A DNA stretch of 38,375 nt from Solirubrobacterales bacterium (GTDB lineage: Bacteria; Actinomycetota; Thermoleophilia; Solirubrobacterales; 70-9): NCBI GenBank assembly GCA_021323175.1, contig JAJTCK010000034.1, positions 1 to 38,375 of the forward strand, read 5' to 3'. Below the pieces are notes generated by a model, which was not told the DNA's origin, searched no databases, and saw nothing but the letters and a program-made list of their open reading frames with translations. Of the stretch, positions 1 through 7,583 are shown one piece after another; the first letter of the stretch is position 1, and the number at the start of each line of letters is the position of its first letter. The translations under genes and the position numbers were made by a program.

Positions 1-471
1 CTGATCGAGCGCGAGCAGCGGGTGCCCCGGCCCCCGGCCGAGGTGTTCCCGTTCTTCGCCGACGCTTTGAACCTGGAGCGGCTCACCCCGGAGTGGCTGC
101 ACTTCAAGGTGCTCTCGCAGAGCCCTGGGCGAATCGACGCCGGGACGCTGATCCGCTACCGGCTGCGGCTGCATGGCGTGCCTGTGCGCTGGCTGACGAG
201 GATCGAGCAGTGGCACCCAGACCGTCGCTTCGCCGACGTGCAGCTGAAGGGTCCGTACCGCTTCTGGCACCACGTCCACGAGTTCGAGCCTGACGGAGAC
301 GGGACGCTGATGCGGGACAGGGTGCGCCTCGCGATGCGGGCCGGGCGCGCCGGCGAGTGGGCTCTCCGGGCGTTCGTCCGCGCCGACCTGGAGCGGATCT
401 TCGATTACCGGCGGGACCGGATCGCCGAGCTGTTCATCTCCGGCCGCCAGGCCGGACCGCGACACCCTTGA
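1..471 (+). CDS. SRPBCC (START/Bet v1-like) family protein, 5' end outside window
   Basis: The frame is open from base 1 and stops with TGA at 469-471. A GTG at 22 could start it, but the residues before it (LIEREQ) fit the usual beginning of this family, so the true start is probably upstream of the window. The protein opens with a 'VPRPPAEVFPFFADALNLE' segment, typical of polyketide-cyclase/SRPBCC proteins in which a helix-grip fold holds a hydrophobic ligand. The middle (LKGPYRFWHHVHEF) and the final long helix also fit. Length is close to the 150 to 160 residues usual for the family. No catalytic residues can be named and the ligand is unknown. Its end overlaps the convergent methyltransferase by 38 bases. 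Confidence 0.75.
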   Translation: MIEREQRVPRPPAEVFPFFADALNLERLTPEWLHFKVLSQSPGRIDAGTLIRYRLRLHGVPVRWLTRIEQWHPDRRFADVQLKGPYRFWHHVHEFEPDGDGTLMRDRVRLAMRAGRAGEWALRAFVRADLERIFDYRRDRIAELFISGRQAGPRHP

Positions 472-1084
472 TCATCGGGCGGACGATTCGCGGGGCCTTG
501 GGGAACAGTTCGCGATCGAGCTGTTCGATCCACATGCCGGCGTCGGCCAGGGTCTGGTCCGTGGGCCGATTGGGATGGCACGCGCCGGCGAACCAGCCCC
601 ACGGGCGCTCCAAGCGGTCCTGCCACCAGGCGAGCCGCGGACTATCCGCCCGAACGTGCTCCAGGAACAGGAGCCGGCCGCCCTCAACCAGCACGCGTCT
701 GGCCTCGACGATGGCCCGCTCGGGGTCGGACACCGTGCAGAACACCAGGGTTGAAACGACCGTGTCGAAGCTGCCGTCGTCGAAGGGCAGATCTTCAGCC
801 GGTGCGGAGATGACCTCGGCGCTCGCGGCCGCGGGATGCTCGGCCGTCAGCCGCTCGCGCAGCCTCGCCGCCATGTGAGGGTCGGGCTCTGCGAGCACCA
901 GCTCGGTGACCGCATCGGTGTAGTGGGGGAGGTTGTGACCCGTGCCCGCACCGAGCTCGAGTGTCTTGCCGCGCGCGCCCGCCAGCAGCGACCGGCGCAT
1001 CTCCGCGAGCCCGGCCTTCTCGGAGCCGGCGATCAGGGAGTCGTAGACGCGCGCGAAGATGGGGTGCTCAGATGGCTCGCTCAT
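434..1084 (-). CDS. Class I SAM-dependent methyltransferase (UbiE/Methyltransf_11 type)
   Basis: This 216-residue protein has the SAM-binding motif I 'LELGAGTGHNLPHY', an acidic residue at the end of the second strand (LVLAEPDPHM), and a later 'LPFDDGSFDTVVSTLVFCTV' stretch typical of Methyltransf_11 enzymes. The substrate cannot be read from the sequence; the closest well-known pattern is that of phospholipid or quinone methyltransferases. I chose ATG at 1084 (MSEPSEHPIFARVYD) because related proteins begin with this 'FARVYD' segment. A longer frame reaches ATG 1243, but its extra 53 residues look like non-coding translation and would cross the upstream region of the GYD gene. It faces the SRPBCC gene and is divergent from the GYD gene. 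Confidence 0.82.
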   Translation of the reverse strand: MSEPSEHPIFARVYDSLIAGSEKAGLAEMRRSLLAGARGKTLELGAGTGHNLPHYTDAVTELVLAEPDPHMAARLRERLTAEHPAAASAEVISAPAEDLPFDDGSFDTVVSTLVFCTVSDPERAIVEARRVLVEGGRLLFLEHVRADSPRLAWWQDRLERPWGWFAGACHPNRPTDQTLADAGMWIEQLDRELFPKAPRIVRPMIKGVAVRPGGRR

Positions 1085-1172
1085 TCCAGGGGCATAATCA
1101 CGCCCGGCGCGGACAAAGGCAGTGACATCCCTCCGGATCGGGGGCGAGGACCGCTTCCACCGCAGCTGCCAG

Positions 1173-1192
1173 GCACGAGTTTGCACTCGTGC
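1173..1192. promoter_or_regulatory. Perfect inverted repeat in the methyltransferase/GYD intergenic region
   Basis: GCACGAGT and ACTCGTGC form a perfect 8-bp inverted repeat separated by TTGC. It lies 50 bases before the GYD start and 89 bases before the divergent methyltransferase start. Position and symmetry fit an operator for a dimeric regulator; a short RNA hairpin is the alternative. No regulator gene is adjacent. Confidence 0.4.
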
Positions 1193-1241
1193 GCGGAAAG
1201 TGAAAGAAAGTGGGCTGAGAGCGACCGAGAGGAGTAGCGAC

Positions 1242-1523
1242 ATGCCGACCTACGTGATGCTCACCAACCTAACCCCGGAAGGCGTACAGACGCTGAAGAA
1301 CAACCCCACGAGGGTCCAGGAGGTGAACAAGGAAGTCGAGCAGCTCGGCGTGACGGTCAAGGACCAGTGGGCGACGCTCGGCCCCTATGACTTCGTGACC
1401 GTGGTCGAGGCGCCCGACGACCAGACGATGGTGAAGGTGTCGATCGAGCTCGGGTCGCGCGGGACCATGAGCAGCCAGACCCTGGCCGCAATGCCCGCGG
1501 CGGACCTGGCGGCGGCACTCTGA
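1242..1523 (+). CDS. GYD domain-containing protein
   Basis: This 93-residue protein begins MPTYVMLTNLTPEGVQTLK, the usual opening of the GYD domain family (PF08734), and has the matching centre 'WATLGPYDFVTVVEAPDD'. The family is a small ferredoxin-like alpha/beta fold of unknown biochemical function, often found as an oligomer. ATG 1242 is preceded by GAGAGGAG at a good ribosome-binding distance, which rules out the longer in-frame start at 1122. The gene stands alone between the methyltransferase and purD. An inverted repeat 50 bases upstream may regulate it. Confidence 0.85.
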   Translation: MPTYVMLTNLTPEGVQTLKNNPTRVQEVNKEVEQLGVTVKDQWATLGPYDFVTVVEAPDDQTMVKVSIELGSRGTMSSQTLAAMPAADLAAAL

Positions 1524-1584
1524 GCTGCCGCCTGGCGGGGGCCGTCCTGGCCGGGCGTAGCGGGCGTCCTGCCGGAGGGCGCGC

Positions 1585-2862
1585 GTGAAGGTGCTCGTCG
1601 TGGGCGGGGGCGGTCGCGAGCACGCGATCGTGCGGACGGCGGCGCGGGCGGCCAGCGTTCAGGAGGTGATCTGCGCGCCGGGCAACGCCGGGATCGCCGA
1701 GGAGGCGCGCTGCCTCGACCTGGACCCGCACGACGCTGGCGAGATCGTCCACGCGGCCACCGCCGAGTCGGCGGGCCTGGTGATCGTGGGGCCCGAGGCG
1801 CCCCTGGTCGAGGGGGCCGTGGACGCCCTGGAGGCCGAGGGGATCCCGGCGTTCGGCCCCGGCGCCGAGGCCGCCAGGCTCGAGGGGTCGAAGCTGCACG
1901 CCAAGGAGCTGATGGCGGAGGCGGGCGTCCCGACCGCGTCTCACGTCGTGCTGCGATCGCGCCGTGAGGCCATCGAGCACATCTCGTGCGCCTCGTATCC
2001 CGCGGTGCTGAAGGCCGACGGCCTGGCAGCCGGCAAGGGGGTGATCATCTGCGCGACCGAGGCGGATGCACGCGATGCTGCAGCGGTCTTCTTCGAAGAG
2101 CGCCGGTTCGGGGACACCGAGGTGGTGCTCGAGGAGTTCCTGGAGGGCGAAGAGCTGTCCCTGCTGGCCCTCTGCGACGGCGAGAACGTCCTGCCGCTGG
2201 CGCCGGCCCAGGACTACAAGAGGATCGGGGACGGCGACGAGGGCCCGAACACCGGCGGCATGGGCAGCTACTCACCCGTCCCCGGCTTCGATCCGGACGA
2301 GGTCGAGCGCCTGACCGACCAGGTCCACCGGCCCGTCGTGGCAGCCATGGCCGGCCGGGGCACCCCATACCGGGGCGTTCTGTACGCCGGGTTGATGCTC
2401 ACCCCGGATGGGGTGAGGGTGCTCGAGTTCAACTGCCGCTTCGGCGACCCCGAGACGCAAGCGGTCCTGCCCAGGCTGCGCTCCGACCTGGTCGAGCTGT
2501 GCCTCGCGTCGCGGCAGCCCGGGGGACTGGCCGGGACCGAAGCGAGGTTCGAGGACGACTGGGCCGTGACGATCGTGCTCGCCTCGGCCGGCTACCCCGC
2601 GTCCTCGTCGAAGGGCGACGAGATCACGGGCCTCGACCGAGCCGCCGCGATCGAGGGGGTCGAGGTGTTCCACGCGGGCACGGCGCGAAGCGGCGACGCG
2701 ATCGTCACCGCCGGCGGCCGCGTGCTCAACGTGACCGGGATCGGGGCCGACCCGGCAGAGGCGCGGCAACGCGCGTACGATGCCGCCGATCTGATCGACT
2801 TCGAGGGCAAGCAGATGAGGTCGGACATCGCGGCGCGCGCGGTCGAGCGCGTCGTCGGCTGA
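1585..2862 (+). CDS. purD: Phosphoribosylamine--glycine ligase (GAR synthetase)
   Basis: PurD joins glycine to 5-phosphoribosylamine using ATP, the second step of purine synthesis, in the cytoplasm. The protein is 425 residues, normal for the family. It starts with the N-domain loop 'VLVVGGGGREHAI', then 'GPEAPLVEG', the ATP-grasp segment 'LKADGLAAGKGV', and the hallmark 'GPNTGGMGSYSP'. The Mg-binding part 'LEFNCRFGDPETQ' follows, and the C-domain ends with 'EGKQMRSDIAARAV'. The start is GTG, with GGAGG about eight bases upstream. It leads the purine cluster, 43 bases before purE. Confidence 0.97.
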   Translation: MKVLVVGGGGREHAIVRTAARAASVQEVICAPGNAGIAEEARCLDLDPHDAGEIVHAATAESAGLVIVGPEAPLVEGAVDALEAEGIPAFGPGAEAARLEGSKLHAKELMAEAGVPTASHVVLRSRREAIEHISCASYPAVLKADGLAAGKGVIICATEADARDAAAVFFEERRFGDTEVVLEEFLEGEELSLLALCDGENVLPLAPAQDYKRIGDGDEGPNTGGMGSYSPVPGFDPDEVERLTDQVHRPVVAAMAGRGTPYRGVLYAGLMLTPDGVRVLEFNCRFGDPETQAVLPRLRSDLVELCLASRQPGGLAGTEARFEDDWAVTIVLASAGYPASSSKGDEITGLDRAAAIEGVEVFHAGTARSGDAIVTAGGRVLNVTGIGADPAEARQRAYDAADLIDFEGKQMRSDIAARAVERVVG

Positions 2863-2905
2863 CCCGCCTGGCCGCCCGAAGCCACACCCGACGACGAGAG
2901 GAACC

Positions 2906-3400
2906 ATGGAGAGGATCGAACCCGCGGACCCGGCCCCGCAGCGCCAGACCGGGGTCCAGACGATGCCCGAGGTCGAGGCCGCCTTCGAGGAGATCGAGGT
3001 GGACGCTCCGCTGGTCGGGATCATCATGGGGTCGAAGAACGACAAGTCCAAGATGCAGCCCGCGGGCCAGGCGCTCCACGAGGCCGGCATCGCCTACGAG
3101 GTGAGGGTGCTGAGCGCCCACCGCCAGCCGCAGGAGACGGGCGACTACTGCGCCAACGCGCGCATGCGCGGGCTCAAGGTGATCATCGCCGGAGCCGGGA
3201 TGTCAGCCGCGCTGCCCGGCTTCGCTGCGTCGAAATCAGATCTGCCGGTGATCGGCGTCCCCATCTCGGGCAAGAACCTGGGCGGCATGGACGCGCTGCT
3301 GTCCGCGGTGCAGATGCCGCCCGGGGTCCCGGTCGGCTGCGTCGCCATCGACGGCGCCAAGAACGCCGGGTTGCTCGCGGTCCGCATAATCAACGCGTGA
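2906..3400 (+). CDS. purE: PurE: 5-(carboxyamino)imidazole ribonucleotide mutase or AIR carboxylase
   Basis: PurE makes carboxyaminoimidazole ribonucleotide (CAIR). The 164-residue protein has a 35-residue N-terminal extension, then 'VGIIMGSKND', 'SAHRQP' with the catalytic-loop His, and 'QMPPGVPVGCVAIDGAKNA'. The segment 'GAGMSAALPG' replaces the 'GGAAHLPG' of the E. coli mutase, so a conserved His is Ala here. From memory, similar GM(A/S)AALPG versions occur in Bacteroidetes and archaea. No purK lies in the window, so the carbon source (CO2 or N5-CAIR) is open. ATG 2906 follows GAGAGGA; a second ATG at 2963 is possible. It overlaps purB by 4 bases. Confidence 0.93.
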   Translation: MERIEPADPAPQRQTGVQTMPEVEAAFEEIEVDAPLVGIIMGSKNDKSKMQPAGQALHEAGIAYEVRVLSAHRQPQETGDYCANARMRGLKVIIAGAGMSAALPGFAASKSDLPVIGVPISGKNLGGMDALLSAVQMPPGVPVGCVAIDGAKNAGLLAVRIINA

Positions 3401-4677
3401 TTCCGCGTTACACCCGCGAGGAGATCGGCGGCGTCTGGACCCAGCAGCGCCGCATGGAGGCGTGGCTGGAGGTCGAGCTGGCCGCGACGGACGCCTGGGC
3501 CGAGGAGGGCGTCGTGCCCAAGGAGGCCGCGCATGCCTGCCGAGAGCGCGCCTCGTTCACCGTCGAAGCCGTGGAGAAGCGCGAGCGCACCACCGGCCAC
3601 GACGTCGCGGCATTCGTCGACGTGGTCGCGGACTCGATCGGCGAGGAGGGACGCTGGCTTCATTACGGGCTGACCTCGTCAGATGTCCTCGACACGGCGC
3701 TGGCGCTCCAGATGCGCGAGGCGGGCGAGATTCTCACGACTGCCGCCCGCGGCTACCGCGACGCCCTGGTCGTCCGCGCGCGCGAGCACGAGCGGACGCT
3801 CTGCGTCGGCCGGACGCACGGCGTTCACGCCGAGCCGACCACCTTTGGCCTGCGCTTGGCGGGCTTCGCCTTCGAGTCCGACCGCAACCTGGACAGGGTC
3901 GAGAACGCATTCGAGCAGATCTCCGTGGGCAAGCTCTCGGGCGCCGTCGGCTCGTACGCGTCGGTACCGCCTGCGGTCGAAGCGCGGGTCATGGAGCGCC
4001 TCGGGCTGGAGCGCGAGGACGTCGCCACGCAGGTGGTGCCCCGCGACCGCCATGCGGTCGTGATGGCCCGGATCGCGATCGCCGGAGGGGGCCTGGAGCG
4101 GTTCGCGACCGAGGTTCGCAACCTGCAGCGGACCGAGGTGCGCGAGGTGGAGGAGCCGTTCGAAGCCGGTCAGAAGGGCTCCTCGGCGATGCCCCACAAG
4201 AGGAACCCGATCCTCGCCGAGCGGGTGACCGGGCTGGCGCGCGTGTTGCGCGGATACGCGCAGTCTTCGCTCGAGAACATCGCCCTCTGGCACGAGCGCG
4301 ACATCTCGCATTCCGCCGCGGAGCGAATCGCGTTGCCGGATGCGACGATCGCCTTCGACTACATGCTCGCGCTCTGCACCCGACTGGCCGAGGGCATGAC
4401 GGTCCGGACCGAGCAGATGCAGCGGAACCTGGAGCTCACCTACGGCGCGCTGTTCAGCCAGCGGGCCCTGACCGCCCTGGTCGAGTCCGGCATGAGCCGC
4501 GACGACGCGTACAGGCTCGTCCAGGAGAGCGCCCAGCGCGCCTGGGACGAGGGCGTCGAATTCCGGGAGCTGATCGGGGCCACCGCGCCCGATCTGGACC
4601 TCGATGCGGTCTTCGACTACCACGCCTACCTCGAGCATGTGCCCGAGGTGATGGCCCGCCTGGAATCGCTGGAGTAG
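3397..4677 (+). CDS. purB: Adenylosuccinate lyase
   Basis: PurB removes fumarate from SAICAR (giving AICAR) and from adenylosuccinate (giving AMP). The protein is 426 residues, typical for bacteria. Conserved blocks of the fumarase/aspartase superfamily are present: 'LTSSDVLDTAL', 'VGRTHGVHAEPTTFGL' with the catalytic His, and the signature loop 'GSSAMPHKRNP' near residue 261 with the catalytic Ser. The start is a GTG whose bases overlap the purE stop (GTGA), indicating translational coupling. The N-terminus 'IPRYTREEIGGVW' matches the family's usual opening, which supports that start. Confidence 0.97.
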   Translation: MIPRYTREEIGGVWTQQRRMEAWLEVELAATDAWAEEGVVPKEAAHACRERASFTVEAVEKRERTTGHDVAAFVDVVADSIGEEGRWLHYGLTSSDVLDTALALQMREAGEILTTAARGYRDALVVRAREHERTLCVGRTHGVHAEPTTFGLRLAGFAFESDRNLDRVENAFEQISVGKLSGAVGSYASVPPAVEARVMERLGLEREDVATQVVPRDRHAVVMARIAIAGGGLERFATEVRNLQRTEVREVEEPFEAGQKGSSAMPHKRNPILAERVTGLARVLRGYAQSSLENIALWHERDISHSAAERIALPDATIAFDYMLALCTRLAEGMTVRTEQMQRNLELTYGALFSQRALTALVESGMSRDDAYRLVQESAQRAWDEGVEFRELIGATAPDLDLDAVFDYHAYLEHVPEVMARLESLE

Positions 4678-4713
4678 CCGCGAGCCGCGAACGGGATGTG
4701 AGAGGCTGCCGAC

Positions 4714-5007
4714 GTGATCCTCTACACGTGCGGGGTGAAGAAGCGCGGGGCGTCGCTCGGACCGCTTCACCCATGCGCTCGCGCCGCCAAGGCGCTCGAT
4801 GACGCCGGCTACCGGTACGAGCTGCGGGCGGTGGGCAGTTACCGCTTGATCCCCTGGACCTGGGGCAGCCGCGGCAACGACAGGGAAGAGGTGAAGCGGC
4901 TCAGCGGCACCAACGAAGTGCCGGTGCTGGTCCTCGACGATGGGACCGTGATCTCAGACTCGAGCCGGATCGTCAGGTGGGTGCGGGAGCACCCTCGCGC
5001 TCAGTAG
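4714..5007 (+). CDS. Glutathione S-transferase N-terminal domain / glutaredoxin-like protein
   Basis: This 97-residue thioredoxin-fold protein opens with 'ILYTCGVKKRG', has a candidate active cysteine in 'LHPCARAAKAL', the cis-proline segment 'NEVPVLVLDDG', and 'VISDSSRIVRWV', which matches the glutathione gamma-glutamyl site of GST N-domains. The helical C-terminal GST domain is absent, so it is either a single-domain protein or glutaredoxin-like. Actinobacteria generally use mycothiol rather than glutathione, so the thiol partner is unknown. The start is GTG. It lies 36 bases after purB and its last 35 bases overlap the convergent P450 gene. Confidence 0.72.
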   Translation: MILYTCGVKKRGASLGPLHPCARAAKALDDAGYRYELRAVGSYRLIPWTWGSRGNDREEVKRLSGTNEVPVLVLDDGTVISDSSRIVRWVREHPRAQ

Positions 5008-6301
5008 CAAGCACTCGCTCGACCACGGCCGGCGTCCCGTCCCGCGGCGCGAGCGTGACGTTGCGGCGGATCATCGGCTGGGGCCCCTCGCCGGCGGTGC
5101 GCAGGTCCACCCTCTCCAGCACGGAGCTCAGAACGACCCGCATCTCGAACTGCGCGAAGGTCGCACCCAGACAGCGCCGGGTGCCGCCGCCGAACGGAAT
5201 CCAGCTGTAGGTCTCGGTCGGGCTCTCCAGGAACCGCTCCGGCATGAAGGCGTAGGGATCCGGGAAGGTGGCCGGGTTTGTGTGGGCTAGGTAGATCGCA
5301 CAGAAGACGTTGGCGCCGACGGGAAGCTCGTGGCCGTCGAGCGTCATCGGCTTCAGAAGCTTGCGGCCCACGAACGGGACCACGGGCCGGAGCCTCAGGG
5401 TCTCCTCGATCACGGCGTCGAGGTACTCGCCGCCGTCGCCCTGCCGGACCTCGGCGGTCAGCCGCCGGTAGGCCTCGGGTCGTCCGAAGAGGAGCTCGAA
5501 TGCCCAGGCGAGGGCGGTCGCCGTCGTCTCGTGTCCCGCCAGCAGCAGGGTCATCAGCTGGTCGCGCAGCTCGGAGTCGCCCATGCCCTCGCCGTGTTCG
5601 TCGCGCGCAGCGACCAGAAGGGAGAGGATGTCGTCGCGCTGGTCCAGATCGGGATCCGAGCGGTGCTCCGCGATCTCGGCGGCGAGCACGGCGTCGGCTG
5701 CCGCGACCCGGCGACGCAGCTCCCGGAAGCGCGGCAGCTCCCGCACCCCGGGCATCGTCACACCGATCGTGACGGGTGACCGAACCGCCGCCAGGATGTC
5801 GAGCAGAGCCCGGCGCAGGTCCTCGCGGCGTCGGCGGCCTACCCCGAAGACGGCGAGCATGATCACCTCGAGGGTGATCTCCTGCATGGAGGAGTGAAGC
5901 CGGAATGGTCGCCCGGGGCGCCAGCCGTCCATCTCCCGGAGCGTCGCGTCGCGCATCACCTCGGCATAGGCCCTCATGCGCTCGCCGTGAAACGGCGGGA
6001 GCATCAACCGACGGCGTCCCAGGTGGCGGTCTCCCTCCAGGAGCAGGAGGGAATCCGGGCCGAGCAGCGGCGCCAGGACGAGGTTGCGCCCGGGGGCGAT
6101 CGTGTTGACCCGGTCGGCGGCGAACACGGTCTTGAGCGACTCGGGGTCCGAGACGAAGACCATGGGCCCGACCGGCGTGGCCCGGAGGGTGAACGTGTCG
6201 CCGAACTGGCGCCGCGCTCGCTCCAGCAGCGGGACCGGTCGAGCCATCAGGCGCAGGGTCTGAAGTGGCGGCGGGAGCCTGGGGCCGGGGGGCAGCGCCA
6301 T
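4973..6301 (-). CDS. Cytochrome P450
   Basis: This 442-residue soluble-type P450 monooxygenase shows the I-helix oxygen-activation motif AGHETT at residues 255-260, the K-helix ETLR at 300-303, and the heme loop 'FGGGTRRCLGA' with heme-ligand Cys377. The proline-rich start 'LPPGPRLPP' is typical of class E-like bacterial P450s. No signal peptide is evident. The substrate cannot be inferred, and no ferredoxin or ferredoxin reductase is adjacent, so electron donors must be encoded elsewhere. It is transcribed against the purine cluster and shares a 95-base divergent region with purC. A TACATT hexamer six bases before ATG suggests a leaderless mRNA. Confidence 0.95.
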   Translation of the reverse strand: MALPPGPRLPPPLQTLRLMARPVPLLERARRQFGDTFTLRATPVGPMVFVSDPESLKTVFAADRVNTIAPGRNLVLAPLLGPDSLLLLEGDRHLGRRRLMLPPFHGERMRAYAEVMRDATLREMDGWRPGRPFRLHSSMQEITLEVIMLAVFGVGRRRREDLRRALLDILAAVRSPVTIGVTMPGVRELPRFRELRRRVAAADAVLAAEIAEHRSDPDLDQRDDILSLLVAARDEHGEGMGDSELRDQLMTLLLAGHETTATALAWAFELLFGRPEAYRRLTAEVRQGDGGEYLDAVIEETLRLRPVVPFVGRKLLKPMTLDGHELPVGANVFCAIYLAHTNPATFPDPYAFMPERFLESPTETYSWIPFGGGTRRCLGATFAQFEMRVVLSSVLERVDLRTAGEGPQPMIRRNVTLAPRDGTPAVVERVLATEREGAPAPT

Positions 6302-6307
6302 GGGCCG

Positions 6308-6313
6308 AATGTA
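6308..6313 (-). promoter_or_regulatory. Putative -10 element of the P450 gene
   Basis: On the minus strand TACATT ends six bases before the ATG at 6301, so transcription would start at or next to the start codon. An inverted repeat TCCGC-AAACA-GCGGA at 6315-6329 lies just upstream, in the spacer to any -35 box, and could be an operator. No clear -35 hexamer was found. Confidence 0.45.
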
Positions 6314-6336
6314 CTCCGCAAACAGCGGAAACGCTG

Positions 6337-6354
6337 CCGCCGCCGCGGCGGCGG
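6337..6354. repeat. 18-bp perfect CCG/CGG palindrome
   Basis: CCGCCGCCG is followed directly by its reverse complement CGGCGGCGG. The palindrome lies between the divergent P450 and purC starts and runs into the terminator-like hairpin at 6355-6381. It could be an operator, part of a transcription-blocking structure, or a simple triplet expansion. Confidence 0.6.
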
Positions 6355-6381
6355 GGGCGGCGCGAACACGCCCGTTTTTTT
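6355..6381 (+). terminator. Intrinsic-terminator-like hairpin with a T7 run just upstream of purC
   Basis: GGGCG (6355-6359) pairs with CGCCC (6369-6373) around a nine-base loop. After one G there is a run of seven T (6375-6381), the only such run noticed in this GC-rich window. It ends just before the putative purC -10 hexamer. It may stop plus-strand transcription that has crossed the P450 gene in antisense, insulating purC. The stem is short, so its strength is uncertain. Confidence 0.5.
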
Positions 6382-6382
6382 C

Positions 6383-6388
6383 TAGAGT
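6383..6388 (+). promoter_or_regulatory. Putative -10 element of purC
   Basis: TAGAGT lies eight bases before the purC ATG, with no Shine-Dalgarno sequence between. This spacing puts transcription start at about the start codon. The -35 region is not recognisable. Confidence 0.5.
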
Positions 6389-6396
6389 CGATCTGG

Positions 6397-7251
6397 ATGC
6401 CCGCGACTCTCGACGACCTGAAGCTCCACGCCTCCGGCAAGGTCCGCGAAATCTACGAGGACGGCGAGGAGCTGATCATGGTCGCCTCCGACCGGATCTC
6501 GGTATATGACGTGATCCTGCCCACCGAGATCCCTGACAAGGGCAGGGTCCTGACCCAAATGTCCCTGTTCTGGTTCGAGCTGACCGCGGACGTCTGCCCC
6601 AACCACTTCATCTCCGAGGACGTGCCCGCGGAGGCCGCCGGGCGCGGAATGAGGGTGAGGAAGCTCGAGATGTACCCGGTCGAGTGCGTCGTGCGGGGAT
6701 ACCTGTCCGGTTCGGGCTGGAAGGAGTACCGCGAGACCGGCGAGGTCTGCGGGATCTCGCTGCCCGAGGGGCTGCAGGAGTCCGACAAGCTGCCCGAGCC
6801 GATCTTCACCCCGGCGACCAAGGCCGAGCTGGGGGACCATGACGAGAACGTCGACTTCGACCGGGCCGCCGAGATAATCGGCAGCCGTCCGCTGACGGAG
6901 GAGCTGCGCCGGGTCTCGATTGATATCTATGAGCGCGGGGCCGAGCACGCGGCTGAGCGCGGGATCATCCTCGCCGACACGAAATTCGAATTCGGCCAGT
7001 CCCCAGGAGCCGAGGTCGTGCTCGCGGACGAGGTGCTGACCCCCGACTCCTCGCGGTTCTGGCCCGCCGACACCTACGAGCCCGGAAAGGCCCAGCCCTC
7101 GTTCGACAAGCAATACGTGCGTGACTACGCGGACTCGGTTGGGTGGGATCACACCCCGCCGGGCCCGGAGCTTCCCGACGATGTCGTGCAGAACACTCGG
7201 GCGAAGTACATCGAGGCCTACGAGCGGATCACGGACCGCAAGCTCGACTAG
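6397..7251 (+). CDS. purC: Phosphoribosylaminoimidazole-succinocarboxamide synthase (SAICAR synthetase)
   Basis: PurC couples aspartate to CAIR with ATP, giving SAICAR, the substrate of PurB. The 284-residue protein begins with the nucleotide-binding 'LHASGKVREIYEDG'. It continues with 'VASDRISVYDVILPTEIPDK', 'VECVVRGYLSGSGWKEY', and 'ILADTKFEFG', all diagnostic. ATG 6397 was chosen over the in-frame ATG at 6265 because the family starts here and the extra residues are translated intergenic sequence. It opens the second block of the purine cluster, after the P450 interruption, and appears to have its own promoter. Confidence 0.97.
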   Translation: MPATLDDLKLHASGKVREIYEDGEELIMVASDRISVYDVILPTEIPDKGRVLTQMSLFWFELTADVCPNHFISEDVPAEAAGRGMRVRKLEMYPVECVVRGYLSGSGWKEYRETGEVCGISLPEGLQESDKLPEPIFTPATKAELGDHDENVDFDRAAEIIGSRPLTEELRRVSIDIYERGAEHAAERGIILADTKFEFGQSPGAEVVLADEVLTPDSSRFWPADTYEPGKAQPSFDKQYVRDYADSVGWDHTPPGPELPDDVVQNTRAKYIEAYERITDRKLD

Positions 7252-7334
7252 CCGCCGTCGTTCCCCGAGCGGGCCGCGCCCGACCGGGGAGCCGACCCCT
7301 CAAGCCGCGACTCTGCGCGCGCCGCCCCCCTCGC

Positions 7335-7340
7335 TACGCT
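7335..7340 (+). promoter_or_regulatory. Putative -10 element of purS
   Basis: TACGCT lies six bases before the GTG at 7347 (three before the alternative GTG at 7344), and no ribosome-binding site precedes it. The pattern matches other genes of this window and suggests a leaderless purSQL transcript. Confidence 0.4.
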
Positions 7341-7346
7341 GGCGTG

Positions 7347-7583
7347 GTGAAGGCGAAGGTCCTGATCAGGCCTAAGCAGGGCATCCTCGATCCCCAGGGG
7401 AAGGCCGTCGAGCGGGCGCTTCCCGCCCTCGGATTCGACGGGATCTCGAACGTGCGGGTGGGGCGACTGGTCGAGCTGGAGACCGACGATCCGTCGGCGC
7501 TCGACTCGCTCTGCGAGAAGCTGCTGGCGAACCCCCTGATCGAGGACTTCGAGGTGGAGCTGGAGGAGGAGGCGCTCTCTTGA
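7347..7583 (+). CDS. purS: Phosphoribosylformylglycinamidine synthase subunit PurS
   Basis: PurS is the small structural subunit that joins PurQ and PurL in the FGAM synthase complex of organisms with split subunits. The 78-residue protein begins 'VKAKVLIRPKQGILDPQG' and contains 'LGFDGISNVRVGRLVEL', both classic for PurS. Start GTG 7347 gives the expected N-terminus; GTG 7344 would add one residue. A longer open frame back to 7143 is a shadow running inside purC. Its stop overlaps the purQ TTG start (TTGA), so the two are translationally coupled. Confidence 0.95.
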   Translation: MKAKVLIRPKQGILDPQGKAVERALPALGFDGISNVRVGRLVELETDDPSALDSLCEKLLANPLIEDFEVELEEEALS

